Below, piece by piece: positions 19,478 through 30,600 of a stretch of 64,000 bases of DNA. The DNA is taken from contig OZ017767.1 in the NCBI GenBank assembly GCA_963969345.1, forward strand, positions 3,128,739 to 3,192,738, given 5' to 3'. Origin of the DNA: Turbatrix aceti. Its lineage: Eukaryota > Nematoda > Chromadorea > Rhabditida > Panagrolaimidae. A model generated the notes under the pieces. The model ran no database searches, was not told the origin of the DNA, and worked only from the letters and a program-made list of their open reading frames with translations. The position numbers and the translations under genes are program-made. Positions within the stretch are counted from its first letter, which is position 1, and each line of letters opens with the position of its first letter.

Positions 19478-20586
19478 TTATGAATGGTGAGGTCCAGAGA
19501 ACGTTGAAACCGGCAGCGAGCGACTTGAGGGTTCATGCCGACCCATCCAAGCCTTAACTTTGACAAAATTCTTTCTGTAAGGCTTAACAAACAAACAAAT
19601 GAACAAAAATTCAATCATGGCATGGGTAGCAGCTATCGTGAATACAAAAATGGCGTACATAGAGCCCCACTTGACTTTCAACACGTAAACGGAAATTAAT
19701 GAAGCAAATGGTAGCAACAGAAAAAAGATTGCCATTAGTATTTGAAACATAAGCATTTTGAATAATTTGAACTAAAAATTTTAAAATTATTTAGAAAGTT
19801 TTTGCCAGAGACAAATGATATTTAGTTACTCACCTGAAATTTGTAGGTGTCAGGCAACAGATATTTCTTACAAGCGATCATAACACGGATCGTGTATAAA
19901 ATAATTAAAGAACAAAGTACAAAAATAAAGATTAACATCAAAACAATGATGTTGTAGACATTATTCGCGGTGGCCATTGTATTTCGATCGTAACCACCAG
20001 ATTCAAAATTTTCAAAGAAAAAATTGATAAACGGAATTTTCAAAGCCATGTCGTTTCCTACATTTTCTTCTTCGAGTTGGACAAACCATACTGGCACGTG
20101 ACAAAAACCAACCATGAGAGCAAAAGCTACAGCGTGTGCCACCACTCCGTTATTGCCCCGGCGCCCGAAACAAGCCAGCGTTGATTTTGGAGCCATGCTT
20201 ACGACTCGCTGAAGAGCCAGGCACATACTCGAGTACGTGATAAACAGTGCAAGCAGCATCCAGAATCTCATCAAAGTTTTCTGTTTAAGACCCAAATAAG
20301 CATAAGGGCCTAGAGGAAAGCTCAAGGCAAGCGGCGTCAGATGCACCGGCTTGTACAACACGATGTGGAGCATAAAAGCATAGACACAGCTCGTATGAAT
20401 CAGTAGGTAATAGTGATACTTGTTCATCTCCTTTGTTGAGTAATTCTGAATGACGTAGATCATACGGAAGTATATCAGCGTGGTAATTAGCCATATAATG
20501 TTCAGGTAAGTGGTATAGAATTTATAAAGTCCCGGATGGTACAAATCATCTAACGTTATGGAAGAATAATTAAAGTAGTCGCCCAT
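19478..20586 (-). CDS. chemoreceptor-like 7TM protein (sri/srh-like), paralog
   Basis: Two exons, 19834-20586 and 19478-19771, give 348 aa, the same structure and intron position as the gene at 18.1 kb. The start is the ATG at 20586 (MGDYFNYSSITLDDLYHPG); the open frame upstream lacks ATG. Shared features include YSTKEMNKYHYYL, QRVVSMAPKS, GGYDRNTM and the terminal HAMIEF..ICLFVKPYRKNF. Head-to-tail with its paralog, about 300 bp apart, so a tandem duplication is likely. Confidence 0.75.
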
Positions 20587-21344
20587 AAAGAACTTCAAGC
20601 CAAAATCAAAACAAACACGGACAAGGAATGAGCGTGTATGTACATATGTAGTTGAAACATACCCCAGAGTATTTGTGATAATATTCTATTCCTGCGATAA
20701 TTCAATTTGTTCTTTTTTACTGACAAAATTACTTGTTCACGGTTAAAAACATTCAAGACAGAGTTTTTTTGTACTGAAAAAAGGTATCTAAAACAAAACT
20801 TTGAAATATTTCAGATTAAAAACCTTGATTCCTGTTTTTTTGAACGTGTAAACTAAGTTTTGTCTCTGGAGTACAATCGGAGTAAAAGCAAACCTTCAAA
20901 CCAGACTTACTATTACAAAACCAATTTCCTTGCCTGATATTTATATCATTACCGTAATCATGTTTGTTCACGTTTGCTTGTGATAGCGCCCCCGACATTG
21001 TAGTAAATCCAATTATATGTATAATATTAAACGTTAGTACTTCCTAATTTTTATCTGTAAAAAAATTTCCCATTAAACTTGCGAGTTTGAAACACTATGC
21101 CAACGGCTGCACCGTGTCTGTACTTATTTTTGGTAATCAGACAAGAATAGAGATTATTGCATTTTACCGTCAGACTCTGTCATGTTAATTTCAGATGATT
21201 CAATATCTTCACGTTTGTATGTGTACGTATCTTTCGCACAAGGCAACAAAAAATCTCTAAATTTACTTATCAAAAATTTGCATGAACTTATCGAGTCATT
21301 GAGATTCGCTTTAACGCATCAGACTCTCTCGAAAGTTTTTCGAG
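20587..21344. other. intergenic, no supported gene
   Basis: AT-rich upstream region shared by the receptor (minus) and the secreted gene (plus). One short minus frame at 20816-20998 has no family resemblance. No promoter motif could be fixed with confidence. Confidence 0.4.
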
Positions 21345-22557
21345 ATGCGCTCGTGTGTTGCAATGCAGCTTTTCGTCGCAGTCCTCATCGCCGCCTCTGT
21401 CGCAGACGCGTACGAGCCGTTCAAATGCAAGCATTGGGTGAAAGGCGACGAAGCCTATGACGGCAAGACGACAACAACTGTGATGTCCACGGTATCATGC
21501 GTAGTCCACTTCAACAAGTACGCTAGTAACGTCGATACCATAACGTTCTATGCAACTTCTTCGGAAACGGTAAGAATTTTGTTAGCCGTCAAAGCAAGCA
21601 AACAGAAAATATCATTTTTAGCCCGTTCTGAATCCGACTTGTGAATTTCGGGATTATTCCGCTGACAACAAGATGTTTTTTGCATTCAAAACACCCGACA
21701 CTGCATTTACTGTCCCCAGCATGATTATCTCGTGTCGATGCAACACTCCTGAATGCAATACCGAAGCTTTCATCGATACCCAACTCAAGAGATATCCCGC
21801 GGCAAAGGATATAATGGGAAATATTCCGTCAACGCACAAGAAATTCATTTCTGGTCAGGCAGCACTACAGCGCGCGTGCACAACGCGGTTACCATATAGA
21901 GGCGATGGTAGTGGTAAGTCAAGCAACGGTGAGGGTTCTTGCATTCTAAGAGCGTCATTCTACCGCAGCGGAAATAAATTCAAGATTCCTTCCGTGTATA
22001 CTGGCCTGACACCACTTGCATTCACTCTTAGATCCTGTTTTTTGGAACACAAGACTTTGAGCGATGAATTGGTTTGTATTTCTCCCATGGATTTTACTAG
22101 TGCTCGCGTCCGCAGTGCAGTGAATAATTTTGGCAACATCAAAATTCCCGGTGACCTCGGTAATGCCATAGAAGGAGTGCCACAGAAGGCTGATGTCTAC
22201 TGTAATACCTACGCCGGCGCTATGGATGTAACAAATGCAAAAACGACAAAAACTCAGAAGTGTACATTTGGCTGTAAGATCATGATCGGCAAACCCTCTG
22301 AAAAGGCCAGTCAGGCTTCAATTGAAACTGCATGCGCCGATTATGTGAGTGTTTGCTATAAATTTTCTATCAAGTTATAAATACCGAAATTGCAGTATAT
22401 TCCTGAATCGTGTGAGTACATCGCCGGCCAAATGACGTGTTATTGCGGTTATGAAAAATGCGCAAGCACGGAAAATATTGCGCGCTGGTCTTCTTACCCC
22501 GTTTCGCCGTTTTCGATCCGTCCAATAGCTTCACCTGCCAAAGAAGTTTCGGCTTAG
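21345..22557 (+). CDS. unrecognised secreted cysteine-rich protein
   Basis: Three exons, 21345-21569, 21622-22344 and 22396-22557, give 369 aa. An N-terminal signal peptide (QLFVAVLIAASVADA) starts about seven residues in; the ATG six codons downstream is an equally good start. Two parts resemble each other: a first half with VSCVVHFNKY...CEFRDY and SCRCNTPECN, and a second half with GSCILRASFYRSG...CFLEHK plus CYCGYEKC near the end. The C-x-C-...C spacing repeats, so it may be two copies of one extracellular domain. I do not recognise the family. Located between receptor genes but nothing links their functions. A polyadenylation-like AATAAA lies near 22702. Confidence 0.7.
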
Positions 22558-22754
22558 ATGACATTTATTTATTTACTCTGACGTTGATGAGACTTTCTAC
22601 ACAATTGATTTGTAACGACACGAACCGACATGTGTGACTTCAATTTTATCGTGCTCGAAAGAAATTTTATGGTTGATTGTATTTGTGATAATTTTTGATA
22701 AATAAATCCTTATTTCACAGACTTGTAACAACCGAAACAAATTTTTTTCAAGAA

Positions 22755-23025
22755 ATTAAAAAAGTTTTGAAACGCAGAAATCCACGTGTAATTCTGTACG
22801 AAGACGACAATCATGGCTGCAAATGGCGCTAGCAAAAACAGCAACACAAAAAGTATCTAATACGTGAGTAACTTGTGGTGTTTTCCTGGATTTTATAGGT
22901 GCCAGGGATGAGATATTTTCTGCACGTCAAAAGCGTGAAGACTGTATACAAGTTACTGCAGTCAATGTAAACATAAAACGAATTAGCCACCCCCAGCGAG
23001 TTACGGTTGTAACCAGATGGTTAAA
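22755..23025 (-). pseudogene. C-terminal relic of sri/srh-like receptor
   Basis: The minus strand reads SGYNRNSLGVANSF, then LYTVFTLLTCRKYLIPGTYK (paralog: LYTIRVMIACKKYLLPDTYK), an intron-like gap, then ILFVLLFLLAPFAAMIVVFV (paralog: ILMAIFFLLLPFASLISVYV). N-terminal two thirds and the last TM are absent. Fourth member of the cluster at 17.8-20.6 kb, separated from it by the secreted gene. Confidence 0.7.
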
Positions 23026-23262
23026 GTAAGACACGTAGAGCATGCATGTGATTGTCTCTTTCAATCCAGAAACGATTGGAACGCTGTAAAAACATTGCAT
23101 TAATACCCCCCTTAGAAGCCATTAGAAAGCGTGAGACACGTTTATCTGTAGTATGATGACTGTTTCCGGATACCGAATATCATTGTCTCGAAACGGAGAT
23201 GGTATGCGCTTGGGCGCAGCAACCGGAGCAGAGCAGATTCCCGGTCAAGACGATGTGATTAG

Positions 23263-23356
23263 CCACTTTATCACAGCATCAGCGCGGAATTCGATAACTC
23301 CGTGACGCAAAGATAGTGCAAGTAATCCGCTTATCGCCTGCAACCCGTATAAAAAT
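23263..23356 (+). promoter_or_regulatory. lysozyme promoter module, copy 1
   Basis: CTTTATCAC (an inverted TGATAA GATA site) at 23266-23274, CGCTTATCG near 23328-23336, and TATAAAAA at 23348-23355. The same three elements in the same order and similar spacing precede the second lysozyme gene while surrounding bases differ. TGATAA sites are the known targets of gut GATA factors in nematodes, which would suit a digestive/defence lysozyme. Confidence 0.65.
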
Positions 23357-23391
23357 GCATGATAGTCTTCGAAAAAAGCATCACACTCAAA

Positions 23392-24107
23392 ATGCAGATT
23401 GTCCCGATTCTGGTCACCGTCGCAGCCCTGCTGCTGGCTGCTCTACCTTCGACCGATGCCACCTACGGCCTGGATGCCATCCAGCCCATCAGTGTTTCTC
23501 AGTTCACCTGCCTCAGGGGCCAGGGCTACGAGTTCTTCATTGCCCGCGTCTGGGAGTCAATCGGAAACTTTGACGACCAGGGCATTGCCAACATCAAAAA
23601 TGCCCACGCAGCCGGCGTGCCGTACGTCGATGGATACATCTTCCCGTGCCTCTCCTCGCGCTGTGCTTCCGCGTACAACCAGGTGCTCGCCGCCATCGAC
23701 CATGTCAGGTCTAATGGCGCAGCGATTGGCATGATCTGGATGGATATTGAGCGTCTCGCGTGGCCCGCCAACCAAGCCAGCAACCGCCAGTTCATTCTCG
23801 ACATGGTCAAAGCAGCCGAAGAACGTGGCGTCAAACCCGGCATCTACTCCAACAACAACAACTGGGAGAGCATCGTTGGCATCAGCTGGAACGGCGTCTC
23901 CAACCTTCCTCTGTGGTGGGCCAACTACAACGGAGATCCCGGATTCAGCAGATTCGTTCCCTTCGGCGGATGGTCCAAGCCGGCTATCCATCAGTATTCC
24001 GGAGATGTCAGGAGCTCTTGCGGCGTAAGTTTTGAGTTCAAAATGCTGGAACATGTGAAAATAAATGTGTTTTTTTTCAGGTCGATCTCGACCAGAACTA
24101 CTACTAA
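23392..24107 (+). CDS. GH25 (Entamoeba-type) lysozyme, copy 1
   Basis: Secreted muramidase-type glycoside hydrolase family 25 that would cleave bacterial peptidoglycan. Two exons, 23392-24024 and 24081-24107, give 219 aa; the second exon encodes only the last eight residues plus stop. Signal peptide about 1-20 (MQIVPILVTVAALLLAALPS), mature domain from TYGLDAIQPISV. The strand-end acidic pair IWMDIERL fits the GH25 D-x-E catalytic motif; later landmarks are PGIYSNNNNWESIVG, PLWWANYNGDPGF and the terminal SCG|VDLDQNYY. Start 23392 is chosen because it begins the signal peptide; an upstream in-frame ATG at 23359 would add a charged leader. Close tandem copy at 24.8 kb. Confidence 0.9.
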
Positions 24108-24687
24108 ACAATCAGTCTCAAAAGATCGCCGCTTTCGTGTTCTGAAAACGTATAACTGAAAGTCGACAAATTGTAAAGTTGAAAAAATAAAAACCGATAC
24201 GGTAGATATTTGTTCTTTGATAAACTCGGATTTGTTTAATCTCGGTTGTCGTCAGCTAGAAAGGATTGAAAATTGATGAGTTTGGGGTCGCAGCTATTTT
24301 TTGGCGATGGACGGTAAAGATGATGGCGGCGCACCGCGCTTTGATGCGACCGCGATCGGTACGCAAAAAGATGAATTATCCAAATTTTGACAATTTCATG
24401 AAGAATCACAACCTATCGGGGCAACAGACAATCTAAAAACATATTTGCCAAAACTGACATACATACCAAAATTTGTTAGAAACAAACAGATTCGTTTGAT
24501 AATTTCAATTCAGAAACAATTCGGATACAGCAATAAAGTTTGGATCAAATTCACCAACCCATAAAAAGTTCATTCGTAGTATGATACTTCTTTCCGGATT
24601 CTGAGCATCATTGTCAAAAACGGAAATTCATTCTGCTTTGTCCAAACAACCAGAGCAGTGCAGAGCAAACCGTGGACGTCTAGCAAA
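24108..24687. other. intergenic between lysozymes
   Basis: 3' untranslated region of copy 1 (AATAAA near 24186) followed by AT-rich DNA. No ORF supported. Confidence 0.5.
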
Positions 24688-24689
24688 GT

Positions 24690-24790
24690 GATTAGTCTCT
24701 TTATCACAAAATTAGCGGAGAATTCGATGGCTTTATTACGCCCAAATAGCGAAGATAATCCGCTTATCGTCTTCAAAGCGTATAAAAAAG
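24690..24790 (+). promoter_or_regulatory. lysozyme promoter module, copy 2
   Basis: CTTTATCAC at 24699-24707, CGCTTATCG at 24761-24769 and TATAAAAAAG at 24781-24790, matching the layout upstream of copy 1. GTGATTAG just before the first site is shared as well. Confidence 0.65.
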
Positions 24791-24833
24791 CTTCATTGCC
24801 TTCAAAAATACATCAAAGAACTGATTCTTCAAG

Positions 24834-25544
24834 ATGCAGATCGTCTCGACTCTGGTCACAGTCTCAGCATTGCTTCTGGCTGCTTTGCCCTCAACCGAGG
24901 CTACCTACGGTCTGGATGCCATCCAACCCATCAGCGTGACGAACTTCAAATGCCTCAAAAGCCGCGGCTACGAATTCTTCATCGCGCGCGTTTGGACGTC
25001 GACTGGAAACTTTGACAATCAGGGCATTGCCAACATCAAAAACGCCCATTCAGCTGGACTGCCGCACGTCGACGCGTACATTTTCCCTTGTTTGTCCTCG
25101 CACTGCGCTTCCGCGTCCAACCAGGTACTCGCCGCCATCGACCACGTCAAGTCAAACGGCGCGGCGATTGGCATGATCTGGCTTGACATCGAGCGTCTCG
25201 CATGGCCTGCCAACGAAGCCAGCAACCGTCAATTCATCCTCGACATGGTCAAAGCTGCCGAAGAACGCGGCGTCAAACCCGGAATCTACACCAACAACTA
25301 CAACTGGGAGAGCATCGTCGGTCTCAGCTGGAACGGCGTCAAGAGCCTTCCCCTGTGGTGGGCCAACTACAACGGTGATCCCGGATTCAGCAAGTTCGTG
25401 CCTTTTGGTGGTTGGACCAAGCCTGCGATTCATCAGTTTGCCGGAGATGTCAAGAGCGCTTGCGGCGTAAGTTTTTAATCAGCAAAGCTGAAACCCGTGC
25501 ATAAATGCTCATTTCAGGTCGATCTCGACGAAAATTACTACTAA
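24834..25544 (+). CDS. GH25 (Entamoeba-type) lysozyme, copy 2
   Basis: Same exon plan as copy 1 (24834-25466, 25518-25544; 219 aa) and high identity throughout. The signal peptide MQIVSTLVTVSALLLAALPS is followed by TYGLDAIQPISV. The acidic pair is IWLDIERL. Differences are mostly conservative (for example CHCAS for copy 1 SRCAS region, NNYNWESIVG for NNNNWESIVG), consistent with purifying selection after tandem duplication. Both copies are on the same strand, about 730 bp apart. Confidence 0.9.
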
Positions 25545-26024
25545 ACAACCAGCTTTGAAACATCGTCAGTTTCACGTTCTGCAAAAGTTTTATTGTAAGC
25601 AGTCAACTTGTAAAATTGCTAAATAAAATTAAAACGATTCGGAGCAGGGTACCATGATCTGAAAAATTAAAACTCTCAAACAAAGCACCAATTCGCCATA
25701 AAAACAAATTGTATTGGAGGGGTGTAGCCGGAGTAACTTCCTGGATTGCACGAGTGTAGCCTGGGTAAAATTCAGCTAAAATGACATACAACTTTTGGAA
25801 GAAGCGTTTGTATGTAGATAGCCAGAAGGACGTTAAAGGCAACATTGTTGTTGAATATGTTGCACGACGAGAGTATTTTTGTTGGTTTCTGGTTTTGAAA
25901 ATCATTTTTATGTTTTCAAAATTTGAATTCCATTTATAAATATTGTGTTTTACACTTTATCAAATATGTGAGCAATTTATGTACCAAAAATTAAATTACA
26001 CTGTCCCGACAAAATCAACCGGCA
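25545..26024. other. intergenic, no supported gene
   Basis: Contains the lysozyme polyadenylation region (AATAAA near 25621). A 100-codon minus frame at 25603-25905 has no recognised domain and no splice or start support. Confidence 0.4.
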
Positions 26025-27414
26025 CTATGACACCGAAAACCACGTAATCATTTTTTGCACGTAATTTGCAGGTTTTTTGCCGTAAGAATTCATAAGGAAG
26101 TTCAGATGACTCTTTGTCAGGGTGTAGTCGTATTTGAGTGGCTTTCCGTAGTCCACGCAACACATATCCACAACGGCGTACGTTAATCTCGCTAAAAAAT
26201 ATCAAAATTTTTAAACTTTACCTTGGACGACAAAAAAACGTACGAATTGATTCTGAAAAAAAACATAGATTTTAATATGTATTTCATTTCTATTTTTTTT
26301 TTCAAAAAAAACTAACTTGTAAGTGTTTCAGCGGGATATGTTTGTCTGGTGCACTGGTTCGCTCCGGTGAACTGTTGTCCGGCTGCAGTAACAATGATCC
26401 CGTCGTAGACCTCAAAGTAGCCGTGGGGCAGGGCCATTTCATGCAGAGGCTTGCCACTGGGGTCGTATAGGGCCAGGTGCAGTTTCAGGGATCCGATAGA
26501 CTTTTCACCTCCTGTTTCGAATTCTGCGTCGAAGGGCAGGTCTTTGAGCAGGTAATTTTTAGGAATGTTCCAGCTGTAAAAAAAACAAAAAAAATATTTT
26601 GCAACAACAAAAAAATGAATGCTCCAAAATGCAAAAACTTACATGGTAAAATCATTGAAACCATACTGATACGGTCGCTCGAAGCGATTTTCATCCGAAG
26701 TGTTGATATACTTCCTCGACACGTTCACCGACACTCCATCGACTGCGATTTCGGTTTTAGCGTTGATGATCTCGGTCGTTTCATTTCCGGCTTTGGTGAT
26801 GATGTGGAATTTCTTGCAGGTTTTGGAGTAGTCTTCCGGTTCACTTTGTTGCGCTGAAAAAAAAATCAAGACAGGTGAGACAACCCGGAACAGAACAAAA
26901 AATCCACGTTGCAAACAAACGTACACTTTTGGACTTCGCTCCACCGGATACAGCAGAAATCACTGTTGCACGCTTTATCCCACGTGAGAATACTTCCACC
27001 GTTTCCATAAACCGCGCCCTGGAAAGACATGAAAGATGCGCCGGCGACGTTTTGATCGTAACCATTGGAAATGGATAAAAAGTTTTTGATCTTATTCGTG
27101 ACAAAAGAACATCCAACGCCTTTGCAGCCGCGGTCATCGGTGCCCTTGATGGAGCATCCCGGATCTGGGACCCCATTTATGACGCAGCTTTCGAGTTTAA
27201 TGTTAGTTTGAAGCGATTTTTCGACGGAGAATGACAAATCTGCAGTCGCGGTGGATTCGACGGCGCTGCCATCCGCGGCGTGGATCTGGTAGGATTGTTG
27301 GAAGCGTGCGGCAAGGCATTTTGGCAAGGGATTCCCGCTTTGGACTCCGGCAACAAAAACAGTGACAAAAAGAAAAACAAATTTGAACTTGGACGACAAT
27401 TCGGGAAGCTTCAT
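26025..27414 (-). CDS. unrecognised cysteine-rich secreted protein, paralog 1
   Basis: Exons 26925-27414, 26643-26853, 26317-26573, 26222-26252 (31 nt) and 26025-26187 give 383 aa. Signal peptide about 1-26 (FKFVFLFVTVFVAGVQSG). Conserved landmarks shared with the next gene upstream: LESCVINGVPDPGCS, CKGVGCSF, FCCIRW, KTCKKFHIITKAGNETTEII, LPHGYFEVYDG, and LTYAVVDMCCVDYGKPL near the end. The last exon is taken from the second AG after the pyrimidine tract because only that frame continues the LTYAV..CCVDYG homology and keeps the total divisible by three. Even cysteine content and the signal peptide suggest disulfide-bonded extracellular domains. I do not know the family or function. Unlike its paralog it has no C-terminal hydrophobic tail. 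Confidence 0.72.
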
Positions 27415-27667
27415 GGTTGTCTCGACTGCCGATGTGGCTGCCTGACACTTCCTGTCTCGGATTAAAAAGCTCTGCTCTGTGATAAGACTTTTTTTGGGGG
27501 AAGCAACAAAGAACTTTTAAGAAGGAGCCAGCGCTACAAAAATAAATACAAAAAAGTGTCACGCTTCTTTTTTGACGCTCACTGATAAAAACACCAGGTT
27601 CACAATTTGTGGATCAACAACAAAAAAAAGCCAAGGCTTAAAAAAATAATTTATTACATACACGAAA

Positions 27668-30600
27668 TTATGGGAGTATAAGGTAAATAAAAGGCGCGAA
27701 GACGAAGACCAAGGACAAAGACAGGTACCCGGTTTTCGTGGTCGAAGAAGACACGTAGGCGTAGCGTTCGTCGTGTATGATTTCTTCGGTTGGTTCCGAC
27801 TCGGGTCGAGAGAGGTTGTGACGTTGCAGTACATCGTCCCTCGCTTGTTGCAGAAAAGCTGAGTCTAGGTAGTTTCTGGTCGTCGTTGTCTGATTGATCA
27901 GGTCACTCAGCGGCGGACCGTAGTCCACGCAGCAGAGCGTGGTCACCGCGTAGGTCATGTTCAGGTCGTCGTCGACGAGACAGATGCCCTGCACGAGCGC
28001 TAAAAAAAATTAGACGGATTTGGTTGAAAAAACAACCTCGGGCTGAAAAAATTATAAATTGCGGGAAACAAATAAACACACATTCGGGGCCTGAAATTTG
28101 ACATTTTTTTTATCAGTCATTTTTTTCATAAAAAACAAACCACTCGACAGTTCCACGACGTACAAATCCCTGGTGCACCGGTTGTTGTCTGTGAACTGGT
28201 GTCCTTCGTGGGTGACAACATTCCCTTCGTGGATCTGAAAATATCCGTGAGGCAGGAAAATGTCCCGGGATCCCTCCGGCTTTGGCTGAGAGCTGTGAGC
28301 GGAATCTGAGATGTACAGGGAAAGATACGCGAGTCTGGTATTTGTTCGGAGAGGGAATTCGGTACCGGAGCGCTTCCTGCAACAAATAAGTTAACCGGAA
28401 GCCAAAACAATTCAATGGCGTACTCGTTGTTGAACTTATACTCGGAATGCGTGAGAAGACGGTCGTCGATGGTTTTGAGTTCAACGAGGGACACGCTCAG
28501 CGAAGCGTCGTTGATGAAGATGTCAGATTCGGCGTAGATGACTTCGGTTGTCTCGTCACCGCCTTTGGTAGTGACGTGGAATTTTCTACATGTTTCTGGA
28601 ATTTTTTTGGCGTACTCACAAAAAAATATATCTAAATGTAAGTAGATATGTCTATAAAGAGTTATAGACATAACTATGACTTCAGCACCTGATACACAAA
28701 ACTATAAATCAAACAAGCTTGGCAAAGCGTGTCAAACACGTTTTCATTGCTTTTGATTTTCAGGCTTCCCTTCCCGCTTCACGGCATCCACTGAGTATTA
28801 CTTTTTGGCACCTTCAGGCATTCGTTTACTAACAAAATAAATAAATAAATGACAAAACATAAAACAAAACAAAAAAATGAATGCATCGTCGAAGTCTTCT
28901 TCATTTTTCTCTGTGAAGCATCGTGGACTTGGCTTTTGCTTGGATGATGCGGTAAATGGTTGTAGCTGGGACAGGATTGAAGTCATCTGAAAGTCTCGAG
29001 GCACCACTGAAAACAAATCAAACCCTGAAACTTTTCTGCCCCAAAATTTGATGTCAACTGCCTTTCAACCGTTTTTTTACCTTTTTTGCAATTGTGAAGC
29101 CAAATCTTGGCACCCCAGCTGTCGCAGCGCAATTCTACCTAACAAATTGCAGAACTCTCATGGCACAATCGCATGAAAAGGAAAGAAAATGGTTGAAACT
29201 TGGTTGGTATACAAAAAATAGTAAAAACACCCAAAAACTTGGAAAAATTCAAAAACCTACGTCGGTGGAAGAGCTCGGATAAAGTTGTCGATAGGTTGTA
29301 CACGCTGGAGGATGTCGCCGGATGAGTCTGAAACAAAAACAAAATAAATCAAGCCAAAAAAAACAACAACTGCAACTCGCTCGAAGAAAATAACATAGAC
29401 AAAAAAATAACAAAGTTCGGCTGAACAAGCCGAGCGCTGCGACGCAACATTCGTGTTGAGACTCCTCTCCTCAACAACGGAAAAGTCGCAGATCGCGCAA
29501 GTTGTGAAATTATGTATTTGGACGAAATTTATATCTAAATTCAAAAACTTTGGTTTTTGAATTGATATTTAAAAGTTTTTTATTGTGAAAAAATAGAATC
29601 GAGCATTGTCGTTCGAACTTCTCTATTCACGTTTTTCAAAATTTTCACTTTTGCCAAAATTGAAGGAGGTGTACTAGAAAATTCATTACTTGGTAACAAA
29701 TAAAGTTATACATGCAGTTCAAAATGATTTCGAAGCACAACAAAATTCTCTATCTAGTAAAAATATGCACATGCTTCAAAATAATTTTCAAATGCCTGAA
29801 AAACTCAAACTTCTAAAACTTTTGTCTGAAAAATGAATTTTCGAAACTTTTTCGAAGTGTAATCCAAAAACTAAAATCAGAATCGGATTCTACAGTATCT
29901 TTTACATCTGGATTGATTGTTTCAGAATTTCATATTTTTTCCGTGCGCCAGTGCAAATTTTCTCCTGAACCTCCCTTTTTTTGTTGAGCAAACACCAAAA
30001 TTTTTCAAAGTAGGGTTCGGTAAAAAAATCGGCATGGATCGCGTTCGAAATGCATTTACGCGAAAAAGTAGGATCCGGGGCAGAAATGAACGCTGAAGCG
30101 AATGGCGTACTCCGTTTTTTAAATTGAGTTCTAAAAAGTTCCAAAAACCTAATTTTTCTCAGAAATTTCATTTTTTTCGAAACTTCTAAGGTGATAAGGT
30201 ATACTTTTTTATTTAAAATCAGTTAGAGAATTTTGTTTCGCTTCAGAATTGCTTTTGTTTGCCTTCATAGCTAATTTTGTTTATGCGCCGCGATTTTTCT
30301 ACCATACCTCCTTCGATTTTGTTAATTTTGAACGAATTAAAAAAAAAGAATTATGTCAGCATAAAGAACACCCTTGAATCTGTCTGTAAACAAAATTTCA
30401 TAAAAAAAACTGAATTTTGGGCTGAGTTACAATTTTTTTAAATTTGATTTGAAATCCTCATCGCGAAAGTTCATTGACTCGTGCGCAACATGCGAAAGCG
30501 TCGGCAGTCGCGACCTTCCCCCTGATTTTTCTTGAGATATTTGCGCTCGTTTATATACTTTTGTCTATAGCCGATTGAAAAAAATGAAGATGCATTGCTG

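Noticed and set aside
26025..26205. Last exon of paralog 1 in the frame ending VIVPVDFVGTV
   Set aside because: That frame loses the LTYAV..CCVDYG homology to paralog 2 and the exon sum is not divisible by three.
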